Assembly (NCBI GenBank): GCA_017623505.1 | Contig: JAGAOZ010000016.1 | Coordinates: 1 to 64,000, forward strand | Direction: 5' to 3' | Source: Alistipes sp. | GTDB taxonomy: Bacteria; Bacteroidota; Bacteroidia; Bacteroidales; Rikenellaceae | DNA: 64,000 nucleotides | In this document: in pieces, positions 26,301-33,706 of the stretch | How the letters are laid out: every line of letters begins with the position of its first letter | Position numbering within the stretch: position 1 is the stretch's first letter | Made by a program: the position numbers and the translations under genes | Notes under the pieces: generated by a model | Databases searched by the model: none | The model's input: the letters and a program-made list of their open reading frames with translations, nothing else | What the model was told of the DNA's origin: nothing

Positions 26301-26620
26301 ACAACTACAACCTCATCCAGTCCCTGAATATCCTCTTCGAGGACAATCTCAAGGAGTGTCTTACCCTGTACAGCTACATTCTGTGTAGTGTAACCGATGT
26401 AAGATACTACCAGCACATCACCATCTTTTGCGTTGATAGCAAAGCTACCATCGTGAGCGGTGATTGCGCCGACAGAAGTACCATCGATAATAACAGTAGC
26501 ACCAACAACAGGAGCTCCTGCCTTATCCTTAACGGTACCCTTCACTTGTTGAGCAAATGCCGAAGCAGCGCCCACGCAGATGATCGCAAGGATCAAAGCG
26601 ATTTTAGTCAAGTTTTTCAT
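23384..26620 (-). CDS. susC: SusC/RagA-family TonB-dependent outer-membrane transporter
   Basis: A 1078-residue transporter. The start is taken at 26620 because MKNLTKIALILAIICVGAASAFAQ is a clean signal peptide; an in-frame upstream ATG at 26740 would add 40 charged residues. Next come a carboxypeptidase-D-like domain (VKGTVKDKAGAPVVGATV), the DEVVVVGYGTQKKS motif before the plug, the plug domain, and a long beta-barrel ending in a C-terminal Phe (GVNLTF). It imports oligosaccharides with SusD using TonB energy. It is the first gene of the five-gene PUL. Two perfect dyads lie upstream (26714-26732 and 26781-26800). Confidence 0.96.
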   Translation of the reverse strand: MKNLTKIALILAIICVGAASAFAQQVKGTVKDKAGAPVVGATVIIDGTSVGAITAHDGSFAINAKDGDVLVVSYIGYTTQNVAVQGKTLLEIVLEEDIQGLDEVVVVGYGTQKKSVVTAAISSITADDLKAQANSRIESVLQGMTSGVTVTSPSGAPDAAAQVRIRGVGSINQSGPLYIVDGLAISGGIDYLNPNDIERIEVLKDAASGAVYGARAANGVVLVTTKKGEKGRATVNYDFSYGWQNPWRKPDVLNATEYAIIMNEGYINAGQAPIYDDPYSLGKGTDWVGEVLNDNAPVMKHDLSIMGGNDKTNYALSAGYLSREGTVGGNYDRSNYERVTVRANIGTTIFDSSKDRNWLNKMTVQVSASYARILATGIEANSEFGSPLGSAMSMSPLLNVYATPEEEEAYKTLYPEGYPHIVRDADGRAFTVVDGGVYNEQTNPLASLSLPGTKYETDKFITNFVGELQLFDGLKLRSSVGIDLAFWGNHGYNKQYFLSSKRYSYNTVASETTYDKDGNATVTDKINYAESASQEMNRGFQYQVENVLSYDKAFGKHSVSVILGQSAISSTSANVGASARGLMYPYDPYKISVNNTLGQQADGDRNGWGSWNSIPYRLASYFGRVSYNYDERYMAEVTFRRDGSSRFGANNKWGNFPSVSLGWNIKNEAFMQNVDWLSALKLRGSWGINGNDAIGNFVYAVYMNSGNNYVFGSGGNGSESITLGSKPSGLANPDARWEESRQTNIGIDASFFNNRLTFTADWYNKKTAGMLLSMPVPGYAGDSAPTGNLGDMVNKGFEFEIGWRDIVGDFKYHVSVNATYNKNELTYLGDDSTHLYGSSHKIGQLTRGSIGLPFPYFYGYETDGIFQNMDEVNAHVNADGQLLQPKAAPGDVRFKDLNGNGAIDDGDRTMLGKGMPDWTFGMNLGFEWKGLDFNALLQGQLGCEVFNVSRRTDLYYVNLNRSILNRWTGEGSTNEYPRFMFDSANENYRVSDMWLEDGSFLRCRNLQIGYTLPVELTKKVGISRLRVFVMAENLFTLTNYTGCDPEVTGGNGFGTEVGIDRGVYPQSRTFSVGVNLTF

Positions 26621-26713
26621 AGGCTTTTTAGTTATTAGTTGGTTTATAGTAAGTTTAGGTTTTTTCGACCAAGCGACATCTTCGTTTTCAGGTTCTATCT
26701 CGTCGCTTAATTC

Positions 26714-26732
26714 TATCACTAAGTTAGTGATA
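26714..26732. promoter_or_regulatory. perfect 19-bp dyad upstream of susC
   Basis: TATCACTAAGTTAGTGATA has 9-base arms around one central G, ~94 bases before the susC start. Its symmetry suits a dimeric regulator; it would also form a stem in the leader RNA. Confidence 0.55.
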
Positions 26733-26780
26733 ATTATCATTCGAAAGAGCAGTTTATTGAGCCCGCAAAGTAAAAATATA

Positions 26781-26800
26781 GATTATACAAAAGTATAATC
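26781..26800. promoter_or_regulatory. perfect dyad overlapping the likely PUL -7 element
   Basis: GATTATAC and GTATAATC are perfect 8-base arms around AAAA. The minus-strand TACTTTTG box (26788-26795) lies inside it, so a bound protein would sit on the core promoter. No -33 TTTG at normal spacing is visible, as expected for an activated promoter. Confidence 0.55.
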
Positions 26801-27494
26801 AGCTGAAAATCAGTCATAAACCAAGAAATATAAGCCTCGAATAAGTGGAATCATCAAAGCTGTTACAAAGATTTCAAAGAGAGGAAAAAGTCTATGCAGA
26901 TAAATAATTTCAAAAAAGTGGATTGCTGGCAGTGTATTTTTTACATAATACCCTGTAAAACAGATAGATATATTTTACATTAAAATCAAAATATATAGAT
27001 TTTCTATCAGTTTATATACCCTTAAACGCTGCTAAATTTCCATTTTTTCACCTCCTTTTTCGATGTTTTGAGGCAGGCTTAGGATAGGCAGATAGGTTTA
27101 ATTAATATGGAGTTTTGTTTGTTGAGTATTGATAAAAATATAGTAATTTTGGAGTGTGTAAAACTCATACTTATACCATATTGTTTCGCTACGAGCGATC
27201 TACTTTTCATAACATTTTTTGATATTGAGTTTACAACTATTTGACCTCTTTTCTACTACATTTTTTTGGCTTGGAGGGGTATTACCTACCCCAAATATAA
27301 TACTTTTTGAGGCTTAAAGCTAATATTAACAGAAAAATCGTATGCAAAAAAATCGTGAATCCGAAAAATCTACGATTTTTCTTCGTTGCTTTATTTGTCG
27401 TTTAACCACCTATATATCAGTGATATGGCTATCTGTGGGAGGGGGGGGGTAATTTTGAATATATTCAAAATAGAACAAAAAAATCCCTATTAAA

Positions 27495-27527
27495 GTTGGG
27501 TTATTTATATATTTCATATTAAATTTG
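27495..27527 (+). promoter_or_regulatory. promoter of the fimbrial operon
   Basis: GTTG at 27495-27498 and TAAATTTG at 27520-27527 with a 21-base spacer match the Bacteroidota consensus. A G9 tract lies ~50 bases further upstream. Confidence 0.65.
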
Positions 27528-27644
27528 TACTATCGTGCGTAATATGCTTTTTGCAATGTTTTCTGTTGGCGTGCAACAAATTTTTTAAATTTTACGCCCG
27601 TTGTGTTGCAAATGCTCAGTACGCGCATTTTGTTAGGTGGCAAG

Positions 27645-28880
27645 GTGAGACGAATAACAACATATCTACTACCCCTACTATTTACCTTGTTGGCGTTGCC
27701 TGCAATGGCGCAGCGTTATGTGTCTATTGCTGACACTGTATCATACGAGGTGCACTTCCGTTGGGATCGATCGAAGCTCGATACGATGTATATGGGCAAC
27801 AACCATGTCTTCGATGCAATGGCGCAACAGATAGACTCGCTCGGGAAGAGCAGAATTGACTCTATTGTCATCGTCTCGCAATCTTCTCCCGAAGGACCAT
27901 ACTACTACAATCAAAATCTTTCACATCGTCGTGCAGCGGCCATGCGTCGCTATATGGAGGGACGTCACCCCGATATTCGGGAGCGTTTGACCATTGAGCC
28001 CGATGGTGAGTCGTGGTTGCAGCTCAGAGCGTATGTCCTCAAGGACACCCATCTGGAGCAGGCCGACAAGGAGCGAATAGTGAATCTTATCGACGATGAC
28101 TCGATAGCTATCTCGCTCAAGAAGCGCCGTCTCTCGCGCGATGAGCAGTATCGTTACCTTTACAAGACCTACTACCCTAAGATTCGTAACTCAAGAATTC
28201 AAATCGTCTATCATCACCTCTTCGAGTATCCATCACCGGTGGGCACTCAGCCGGTGCGCTTCCCTGCGTTGGGCGTTCCTCCGACGAGTATTGAGCCTAT
28301 GCCGGTATCGACTAAGAGGACCTTTGTGCGAGATACATTGGTTATTGCCGCTAAGACAAATCTTCTATACGACGCTGTGACAGCACTTAACTTTGAGTTG
28401 GAGTTGCCTATTGGCGAACATTGGTCGGTGGCTGTTGAGGATGTCTTCCCTTGGTGGGAGAGCGACAACAAATACTGCTTCCAGATGTGGGAGATGGGTA
28501 TCGAGGGCCGCTATTGGTTCCGTCAAAACACCCACTATGTCGATAAGTTAAGAGGTCATTTCTTGGGTGCCTACGTTATGTCGTCGAAGTTTGACTTCCA
28601 AAACGACTACGATATTTGCTATCAGGGAGAGTATTGGTCTACGGGCTTGACCTATGGTTACTCGATGAAGCTGACACACCATCTGAACATGGAGTTCTCA
28701 ATCTCTGTGGGTTGGTTATCATCGGCATATCGTCACTACTATCCCGCCGACGATTACAGCTTACTGTGGCGTGATAGAGGGGATTCGGGCCGTGTAGGCT
28801 ATTTTGGCCCAACAAAGTTAAAGGTCGCTTTGGTGTGGCCTATCCGTATACAATACAAAAATAGGAGGGCTGTGCGATGA
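27645..28880 (+). CDS. DUF3575 / OmpA-like fimbrial-locus outer-membrane protein
   Basis: A ~411-residue exported protein. The GTG at 27645 gives the best signal peptide (RRITTYLLPLLFTLLALPAMAQ); GTG 27603 or ATG 27612 would add 14 or 11 residues. An OmpA-like N-terminal part (SVVIVSQSSPEGPYYYNQNLSHRRAAAMRRYME in essence) is followed from ~residue 235 by the DUF3575 region (AAKTNLLYDAVTALNFELELPIGEHWSV), a likely small beta-barrel. DUF3575 proteins commonly lead type V fimbrial operons of Bacteroidales and may anchor or scaffold the fimbria. It overlaps the next gene by ATGA. Confidence 0.8.
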   Translation: MRRITTYLLPLLFTLLALPAMAQRYVSIADTVSYEVHFRWDRSKLDTMYMGNNHVFDAMAQQIDSLGKSRIDSIVIVSQSSPEGPYYYNQNLSHRRAAAMRRYMEGRHPDIRERLTIEPDGESWLQLRAYVLKDTHLEQADKERIVNLIDDDSIAISLKKRRLSRDEQYRYLYKTYYPKIRNSRIQIVYHHLFEYPSPVGTQPVRFPALGVPPTSIEPMPVSTKRTFVRDTLVIAAKTNLLYDAVTALNFELELPIGEHWSVAVEDVFPWWESDNKYCFQMWEMGIEGRYWFRQNTHYVDKLRGHFLGAYVMSSKFDFQNDYDICYQGEYWSTGLTYGYSMKLTHHLNMEFSISVGWLSSAYRHYYPADDYSLLWRDRGDSGRVGYFGPTKLKVALVWPIRIQYKNRRAVR

Positions 28881-29923
28881 GACGTTTGATTGGAGTCATA
28901 CTTCTATGCCTTGTGTTAGTCACTGCCGGCTGTAAGCGTCGTCCGCTCTTCGACCCTGAAGATTCGGCGATTCTGAAGGTGCGCCTTGTTACGGATGGTA
29001 TCAATAATGTGACCTGCAACATCTATAACCCGAATGTTGAGGTGCCACCTATTAGCTCCGAGATGTTGCGTGTGCTGATATATGAGCCAAGCGGCACGCC
29101 TATCCTCTCGCAGGGCTTCCTCTCCAATAAGACAATCGACGGGGATGGTTACGAGCTCTTTAGTGGGGCGTTGGCTCTCTCGGCGGGCGAGTATAAGCTC
29201 CTGAGCTACAACTTCGACCTCGATGCCACAAGGATTCAGAATGAGAGTGACTATAATACCATTTCGGCAACCACCATTGAGGTCCCACAGCACTACTATA
29301 ACCGCTTTGGTTCGCGTGCCGATGACTTAGGCAGGATTCTCTATGCTCCGGAGCACTTGATGGTAGCACGTGCGCCTGAGCTTGTAGTACGTCCGCACTC
29401 CGGTACACAATATATCACTTTGGATGCTCATACCGTTGTCGATACTTATTACATCCAGATTCGCGTTTCGGGAGCTGATAATATGGCGAAAAATGCCGGC
29501 TGTCAGGCTGTGATAACAGGTGTTGCACCTTCCAACCGTTTCGGACCTAATCAGAGGGAGTACGACACACCGACATCACTCTATTTCGAGATGTTTGGCA
29601 ATACCGACCCCAATACCCCAGAGGGTGGTAATGAGCAGGTGCTGTGTGCCGTGTTTAACACCTTTGGCAAAGTGCCCGACGGCGATAGTGAGTTGCATAT
29701 CACGTTGAGCGTTTTGACGCGAGATGGTCAGACTCACCAGAAGGTGGTTGATATGCGGCCGATATTTGCCACCGAGGATGCTCGCTTGCGTCATTGGTTG
29801 CTGATTGATGAGGTGTGGGAGATTCCAGCCCCTATTGGTACGGGTGGAGGCGGAGGCTTTACCCCCGATGTGGAGGATTGGGACGATGTGGAGGAGACTA
29901 TTCCGATAGGTCCACGATATTGA
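28877..29923 (+). CDS. DUF5119-family fimbrial-locus lipoprotein
   Basis: A 348-residue lipoprotein (VLVTAGC, Cys 19) whose beta-rich body has the pattern of DUF5119 proteins (LFDPEDSAILKVRLVTDG, MLRVLIYEPSG, FSGALALSAGEYKLLSYNFD, ending in LRHWLLIDEVWEIP). It starts inside the stop of the DUF3575 gene, so the two are translationally coupled; the pair is typical just before fimbrillin genes. Unlike the four genes that follow it has no Thr-Arg site near the N-terminus, so it is probably a retained anchor or chaperone-like part rather than a polymerised subunit. Confidence 0.75.
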   Translation: MRRLIGVILLCLVLVTAGCKRRPLFDPEDSAILKVRLVTDGINNVTCNIYNPNVEVPPISSEMLRVLIYEPSGTPILSQGFLSNKTIDGDGYELFSGALALSAGEYKLLSYNFDLDATRIQNESDYNTISATTIEVPQHYYNRFGSRADDLGRILYAPEHLMVARAPELVVRPHSGTQYITLDAHTVVDTYYIQIRVSGADNMAKNAGCQAVITGVAPSNRFGPNQREYDTPTSLYFEMFGNTDPNTPEGGNEQVLCAVFNTFGKVPDGDSELHITLSVLTRDGQTHQKVVDMRPIFATEDARLRHWLLIDEVWEIPAPIGTGGGGGFTPDVEDWDDVEETIPIGPRY

Positions 29924-29997
29924 TGAGCGAAGAATAGACCATTAAAACAAAACATAAAACAAAAAACACAATTTTATTATTAACCAATTTTTTTACT

Positions 29998-31119
29998 ATG
30001 AAAAAGTTATTTTTATTGGCAGCTGTTGCGAGTGTAGCACTTGCAAGCTGCGTGAAGAACGATGGTAATGTCGCTGTGTCAGCACAGGATGAGATTACTT
30101 TCGAGGTTGCTAAGTACAAGGCAACAACAACCCGTGCCGAAGTAGCATTCCCTACCGATCAGTCTTTCGGTGCTTATGCTTACTACGAGAACACTCTGAC
30201 TCCTGGCGTTCACTCGGTGTATATCGACAATGCTGAGATTGTCTACAAGGTTGCTGATGGCAATGGCTATTGGGCAGCGAAGGGTGAGACCTATTTCTGG
30301 CCTACTCAGGGTCACTTGGATTTCATCAGCTATGCTCCATACAACGATGATGTAACCTCTGCGGCTGTGCCAAAGATTAGCGATAGCGATGTTCAGCAGA
30401 CTCTTAGGTATGAGGGCTTCAAGGTTGATGCTACTGCTCCGGTAGATATCCTCTACTCTGACAAGGCTATGCAGCAGACTGCCAATACTGCTCATTACGG
30501 TTTCACAGGTGTTCCTACACTCTTCCACCACGCTTTGGCAAAGATGAACTTCCTTGTTAAGGCTTTCCGTTTGGATAACCGCAACGAGTCGCCTGATGCT
30601 GTAACAAGCTGGACAGTTACTATCCACAAGATTACCTTGACCAACATCTACGACGAAGGTAGCCTCACGATGACTACTTCAAATGTTCACGATGCAGGTG
30701 CTACAACCGTTCAGTGGAGCAACACCATCACAGCTGTTCCTTACGACGTATGGTCTAACACCAGCTCTACAACAACCAAGGAGTGGGCTGTCGACCAGGT
30801 GCTGACTACTACTGCACGTACTTACGGTGCTGGTACAGCTGACCCTGCACAGAACTACTTTGTTCTTCCACAGGCACTCACTGTCGGCGTTCAGCAGATT
30901 ACTGTTGATTACTCTATCGCTACCACCGCTCCTGGTGGTCAGACAGCTACTGTTGACTACACAGCAACCAAGAACTTCAGCGACTTCCCAGCTGTTCCTG
31001 CTTGGGAGCAGGGTAAGAACATCACCTACACAATCGATATCGACCCTGTCGGTGATGAGATTCACTTCGCACCAGCTGTTGTTGATTGGGAGAATGTTGA
31101 TGGTGTAATTTCATTCTAA
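29998..31119 (+). CDS. fimbrillin family protein, probable major subunit
   Basis: A 373-residue Mfa-like/FimA-type subunit. Lipobox ASVALASC (Cys 18), then a ~28-residue propeptide ending in ATTTR46-AEVAF, a likely Arg-directed cleavage site, then the fimbrillin fold with TYFWPTQGHLDFISYAPY, FHHALAKMNFLVKAF and the final VDWENVDGVISF strand. Codon use is more biased toward GCT, GTT and ACT than in its neighbours, as in a highly expressed gene. A strong hairpin follows at 31158-31184. It should be exported as a lipoprotein, cleaved at Arg and polymerised by donor-strand exchange. Confidence 0.87.
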   Translation: MKKLFLLAAVASVALASCVKNDGNVAVSAQDEITFEVAKYKATTTRAEVAFPTDQSFGAYAYYENTLTPGVHSVYIDNAEIVYKVADGNGYWAAKGETYFWPTQGHLDFISYAPYNDDVTSAAVPKISDSDVQQTLRYEGFKVDATAPVDILYSDKAMQQTANTAHYGFTGVPTLFHHALAKMNFLVKAFRLDNRNESPDAVTSWTVTIHKITLTNIYDEGSLTMTTSNVHDAGATTVQWSNTITAVPYDVWSNTSSTTTKEWAVDQVLTTTARTYGAGTADPAQNYFVLPQALTVGVQQITVDYSIATTAPGGQTATVDYTATKNFSDFPAVPAWEQGKNITYTIDIDPVGDEIHFAPAVVDWENVDGVISF

Positions 31120-31157
31120 TCTTCACGACAACGACCTCACTATGAGGCGAGTATAGG

Positions 31158-31184
31158 GTATTGGGGGCTGATTACCCCCAATAC
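31158..31184 (+). promoter_or_regulatory. intra-operon hairpin after the major fimbrillin gene
   Basis: GTATTGGGGG and CCCCCAATAC form a perfect 10-bp stem with a 7-base loop, 38 bases after the stop. There is no T-run, so it is more likely a partial terminator or mRNA 3'-end stabiliser than a full stop. Confidence 0.65.
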
Positions 31185-31209
31185 TCACCAAACAAAACCT
31201 GAACTTTTG

Positions 31210-32259
31210 ATGCAACGAAGAGTCTACATATTATGCCTTGTCTGCTCATTGCTCGCCGCGTGCAGTAGCAAGAGCGATAACACGCCCACGATAGATGTGA
31301 GCGATGCTATCACTTTTGGTACGGTGCCCGAGGGTGGTACACGTGCTGCCACGCTTATTAACAACTCCGATGAGGCTGCGTTCCGTGCCGAGGCCTTCTC
31401 GGTCTATGGCGATTGGCTCAGTGGTACGGGAGCGCGACACGAGGTGTTTCACGATGTCAGAGTGAGCTATACCACCGACCCGAAAGCCCCTACGGGCTGG
31501 ATTTATGACCCCATACAGCATTGGCAGCAGATGGGCGAGTATGAGTTCAGAGCCTATTGGCCTGCCTCAGCCACAGTTTTGGGTACAGCTACCGCCCGAA
31601 CTTTGGCTTTGGAGTATAATATGTTGATTCATAACAACGATATGATGGTGGCTTATGTGAATTGCCCGACAAAGAATAATGGGCAGCCCGTAGGTCTGAA
31701 CTTCCACCATACGTTGTCGGCCGTGGCCGTCAAGTTCCAGGCACCCGATGCCGAGTGCGAGTATAGATTGAAAAACCTCTTCTTCACAAGTCTGAACTAC
31801 ATCGGTGCTTTACCTTACGACTCGACGGACGAGAGTCCCGACGTGACAGATATGTGGATATATAACGAGGGCTCACGTAGCTATGTTAATCCCGACGATA
31901 TTATGGCGTCGGAGCGTCTGCGTGAGTGGTCTTCGGCTGATGGACGATTGATTCCTGCCTCGGCGGATGACTATCCTGAGGAGTTCGATTTCTTTATGCC
32001 GCAGCCTCTTGCTGTGGAGGAGGGTGTGGCTCTGCCAAGCATCACCTTTACAATCGATGTTAAGTGGGCGACAACCGATACTATCACGATGACCGTTGCC
32101 CTGCCTACGACCAATAGTGCCGGCGAGCCTATGGTGTGGCGTGCAGGCAAGAAATACATATATTTAATAACCGTACAACCCGATAAGTTTGATATTGAGG
32201 TGCGTACCACCGAGTGGGACGATGTGGATGCCTCTGTGGGTGATTTAGTTTTTGGATAG
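31210..32259 (+). CDS. fimbrillin family protein, second subunit
   Basis: A 349-residue fimbrillin-like lipoprotein; the ATG at 31210 is preferred over TTG 31207. Lipobox SLLAAC (Cys 18) and a Thr-Arg site at residue 45 (EGGTR-AATLI). The body shows the fimbrillin pattern with QHWQQMGEYEFRAYWPAS and LNFHHTLSAVAVKFQ, ending in VRTTEWDDVDASVGDLVFG. It is probably an accessory or shaft subunit. Its stop at 32257-32259 is one base away from the GTG of the next gene. Confidence 0.85.
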   Translation: MQRRVYILCLVCSLLAACSSKSDNTPTIDVSDAITFGTVPEGGTRAATLINNSDEAAFRAEAFSVYGDWLSGTGARHEVFHDVRVSYTTDPKAPTGWIYDPIQHWQQMGEYEFRAYWPASATVLGTATARTLALEYNMLIHNNDMMVAYVNCPTKNNGQPVGLNFHHTLSAVAVKFQAPDAECEYRLKNLFFTSLNYIGALPYDSTDESPDVTDMWIYNEGSRSYVNPDDIMASERLREWSSADGRLIPASADDYPEEFDFFMPQPLAVEEGVALPSITFTIDVKWATTDTITMTVALPTTNSAGEPMVWRAGKKYIYLITVQPDKFDIEVRTTEWDDVDASVGDLVFG

Positions 32260-32260
32260 A

Positions 32261-33673
32261 GTGAAGAGCTTACGTTACATATTGATTTCTTTGTTGCTGT
32301 GTGTTGTTGGATGTACGCAGCAGGTCGTGGAGCATCCATCTGTGCAAAAGGGCTCACTGACGGTGTTGCTCAATGCTACTGCTACTACGCGTGCCACCAC
32401 ACCTGGTGATGGCGACATCTACCGAGGTGGTGGTATGGAGGATTTAACACTTATTTTGGTTAATTCTATGGGCTACATCTCTGAGATTCAGCGTATAGAA
32501 TCAATCAGTGGTGAGGAGCAGAAGATAAAGAGCGTCACATTTGTCAATCTCGATGTGGGCAACTATCAACTCTATGCCTACGCCAATGTTGAACGCTCAT
32601 TGCTCAGTGAGGTAAAGAGCCTGCTTGCGGGACTTCAGGTGGGCGAAAGTTTCGATGCGTCATACTATGATGCTCTGTTTGCGACGCTCTCTGCTCGCAC
32701 GACACCCGTTATTGACGACTCTCATCCGTTGTTGCTGACGGCTACTAAAGCGTTGAGTGTCGGTGTGGAGAACTCCTCGACCTCTATTGATATGCTACGC
32801 CCTGTGGTGTGGTTTGAGGTGCGACTCTTTAACCACTCGGACTATCCGATGCATATTGACGATGTGTCGTTCAGCAACTTCAACCCCTCGACGAGCTACA
32901 TCCTACCTAAGGATGGTTTGATTCCAGCCTCGGTAACCTATCGCGCGTTGCCTCTCTACGACACTTTTACCGGCGGCGAGGATGTTACCGTTGAGGCTAT
33001 GAGTGAGAGTTGTATCTATCAGACGGCTCTCTTCGAGAATAGAGCACCTTCCTATACCCTGAGCCTCACAGCGAAGGTGGATGGCGGAGGGTTGGAGACA
33101 GTAACCACCATCTCGACCACCCAGAGCTATGCTCTGAAGAACCGCTCTACGGGCAGATACCTTGTCGATAATGGGTCGGGACGTATGGCTGTGGTCAGCT
33201 CTTTGGACGATGCGGTAACGCCCGAGCACGGTATGTGGCGTTTCAGCTCTACCTCGAGCGGTTATATGATAAATGTTGCTACGGGCAATCGTTTCTATCG
33301 TAGCACCACCTCCGCCTCGTCGGGTAGCAACCTTACGCTGGCTATGTCGAGCGGTTATCTGCGAGCCTCTTACCGTAGTGGTACCCGCACCTATTACCTA
33401 CGCGATAATAACGGCACACCGGGCTTTGCCAATACCACAAACCAGACACGTGATTGGATTGTGCAGCAGTCGGGAGCACAGACAGCGACCATCAGCAATA
33501 GTCAGATAAATGTTATCGACATGCAGACCGCTGCCGTAACTCCGATGACTGAGCAGTTGCGTAACCAGCACATCAAGATTGTGATAAATGCCTACTTTAA
33601 CCAAACGGACGGAGAATTTAATTTTACGGTTGTGCCGTGGCAGGAGAAGAATGAGCAGGTAGAGTTTAATTAG
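32261..33673 (+). CDS. FimB/Mfa2-like fimbrial subunit with beta-trefoil-like insertion
   Basis: A 470-residue lipoprotein starting at GTG 32261 (KSLRYILISLLLCVVGC, Cys 18), with a Thr-Arg site at residue 44 (TATTR-ATTPG). The first ~275 residues look like FimB/Mfa2 anchor subunits (MEDLTLILVNSMGYI, VGNYQLYAYANVE). Residues ~285-395 then carry two or three repeats of the type YALKNRSTGRYLVDNGSGR, resembling ricin-type beta-trefoil units, before the fimbrial fold resumes (IKIVINAYFNQTDGEFNFTVVPWQ). The insertion interrupts the second domain and could add glycan binding. Whether it is an anchor or an adhesin subunit is open. Confidence 0.7.
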   Translation: MKSLRYILISLLLCVVGCTQQVVEHPSVQKGSLTVLLNATATTRATTPGDGDIYRGGGMEDLTLILVNSMGYISEIQRIESISGEEQKIKSVTFVNLDVGNYQLYAYANVERSLLSEVKSLLAGLQVGESFDASYYDALFATLSARTTPVIDDSHPLLLTATKALSVGVENSSTSIDMLRPVVWFEVRLFNHSDYPMHIDDVSFSNFNPSTSYILPKDGLIPASVTYRALPLYDTFTGGEDVTVEAMSESCIYQTALFENRAPSYTLSLTAKVDGGGLETVTTISTTQSYALKNRSTGRYLVDNGSGRMAVVSSLDDAVTPEHGMWRFSSTSSGYMINVATGNRFYRSTTSASSGSNLTLAMSSGYLRASYRSGTRTYYLRDNNGTPGFANTTNQTRDWIVQQSGAQTATISNSQINVIDMQTAAVTPMTEQLRNQHIKIVINAYFNQTDGEFNFTVVPWQEKNEQVEFN

Positions 33674-33706
33674 CGAGTGGCTTTTTGATAAAAAAACGAT
33701 AGAGAG

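Larger units (their letters stand above)
26621..27602. other. ~1 kb divergent intergenic region between PUL and fimbrial operon
   Basis: AT-rich and without convincing genes on either strand. It holds the susC leader with two perfect dyads, a -7-like TACTTTTG on the minus strand at 26788-26795 inside the second dyad, short inverted repeats (for example GAAAAATC/GATTTTTC near 27365-27383), a run of nine G at 27441-27449 and the plus-strand promoter at 27495-27527. Confidence 0.7.

Noticed and set aside
26621..26740. Upstream ATG extending SusC by 40 residues
   Set aside because: The extension is charged and precedes a complete signal peptide at the internal Met; the 26714-26732 dyad also lies in it.
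27603..27644. GTG 27603 or ATG 27612 as start of the DUF3575 gene
   Set aside because: They put 11-14 mostly polar residues before a good signal peptide; GTG 27645 fits better, though the upstream starts are not excluded.
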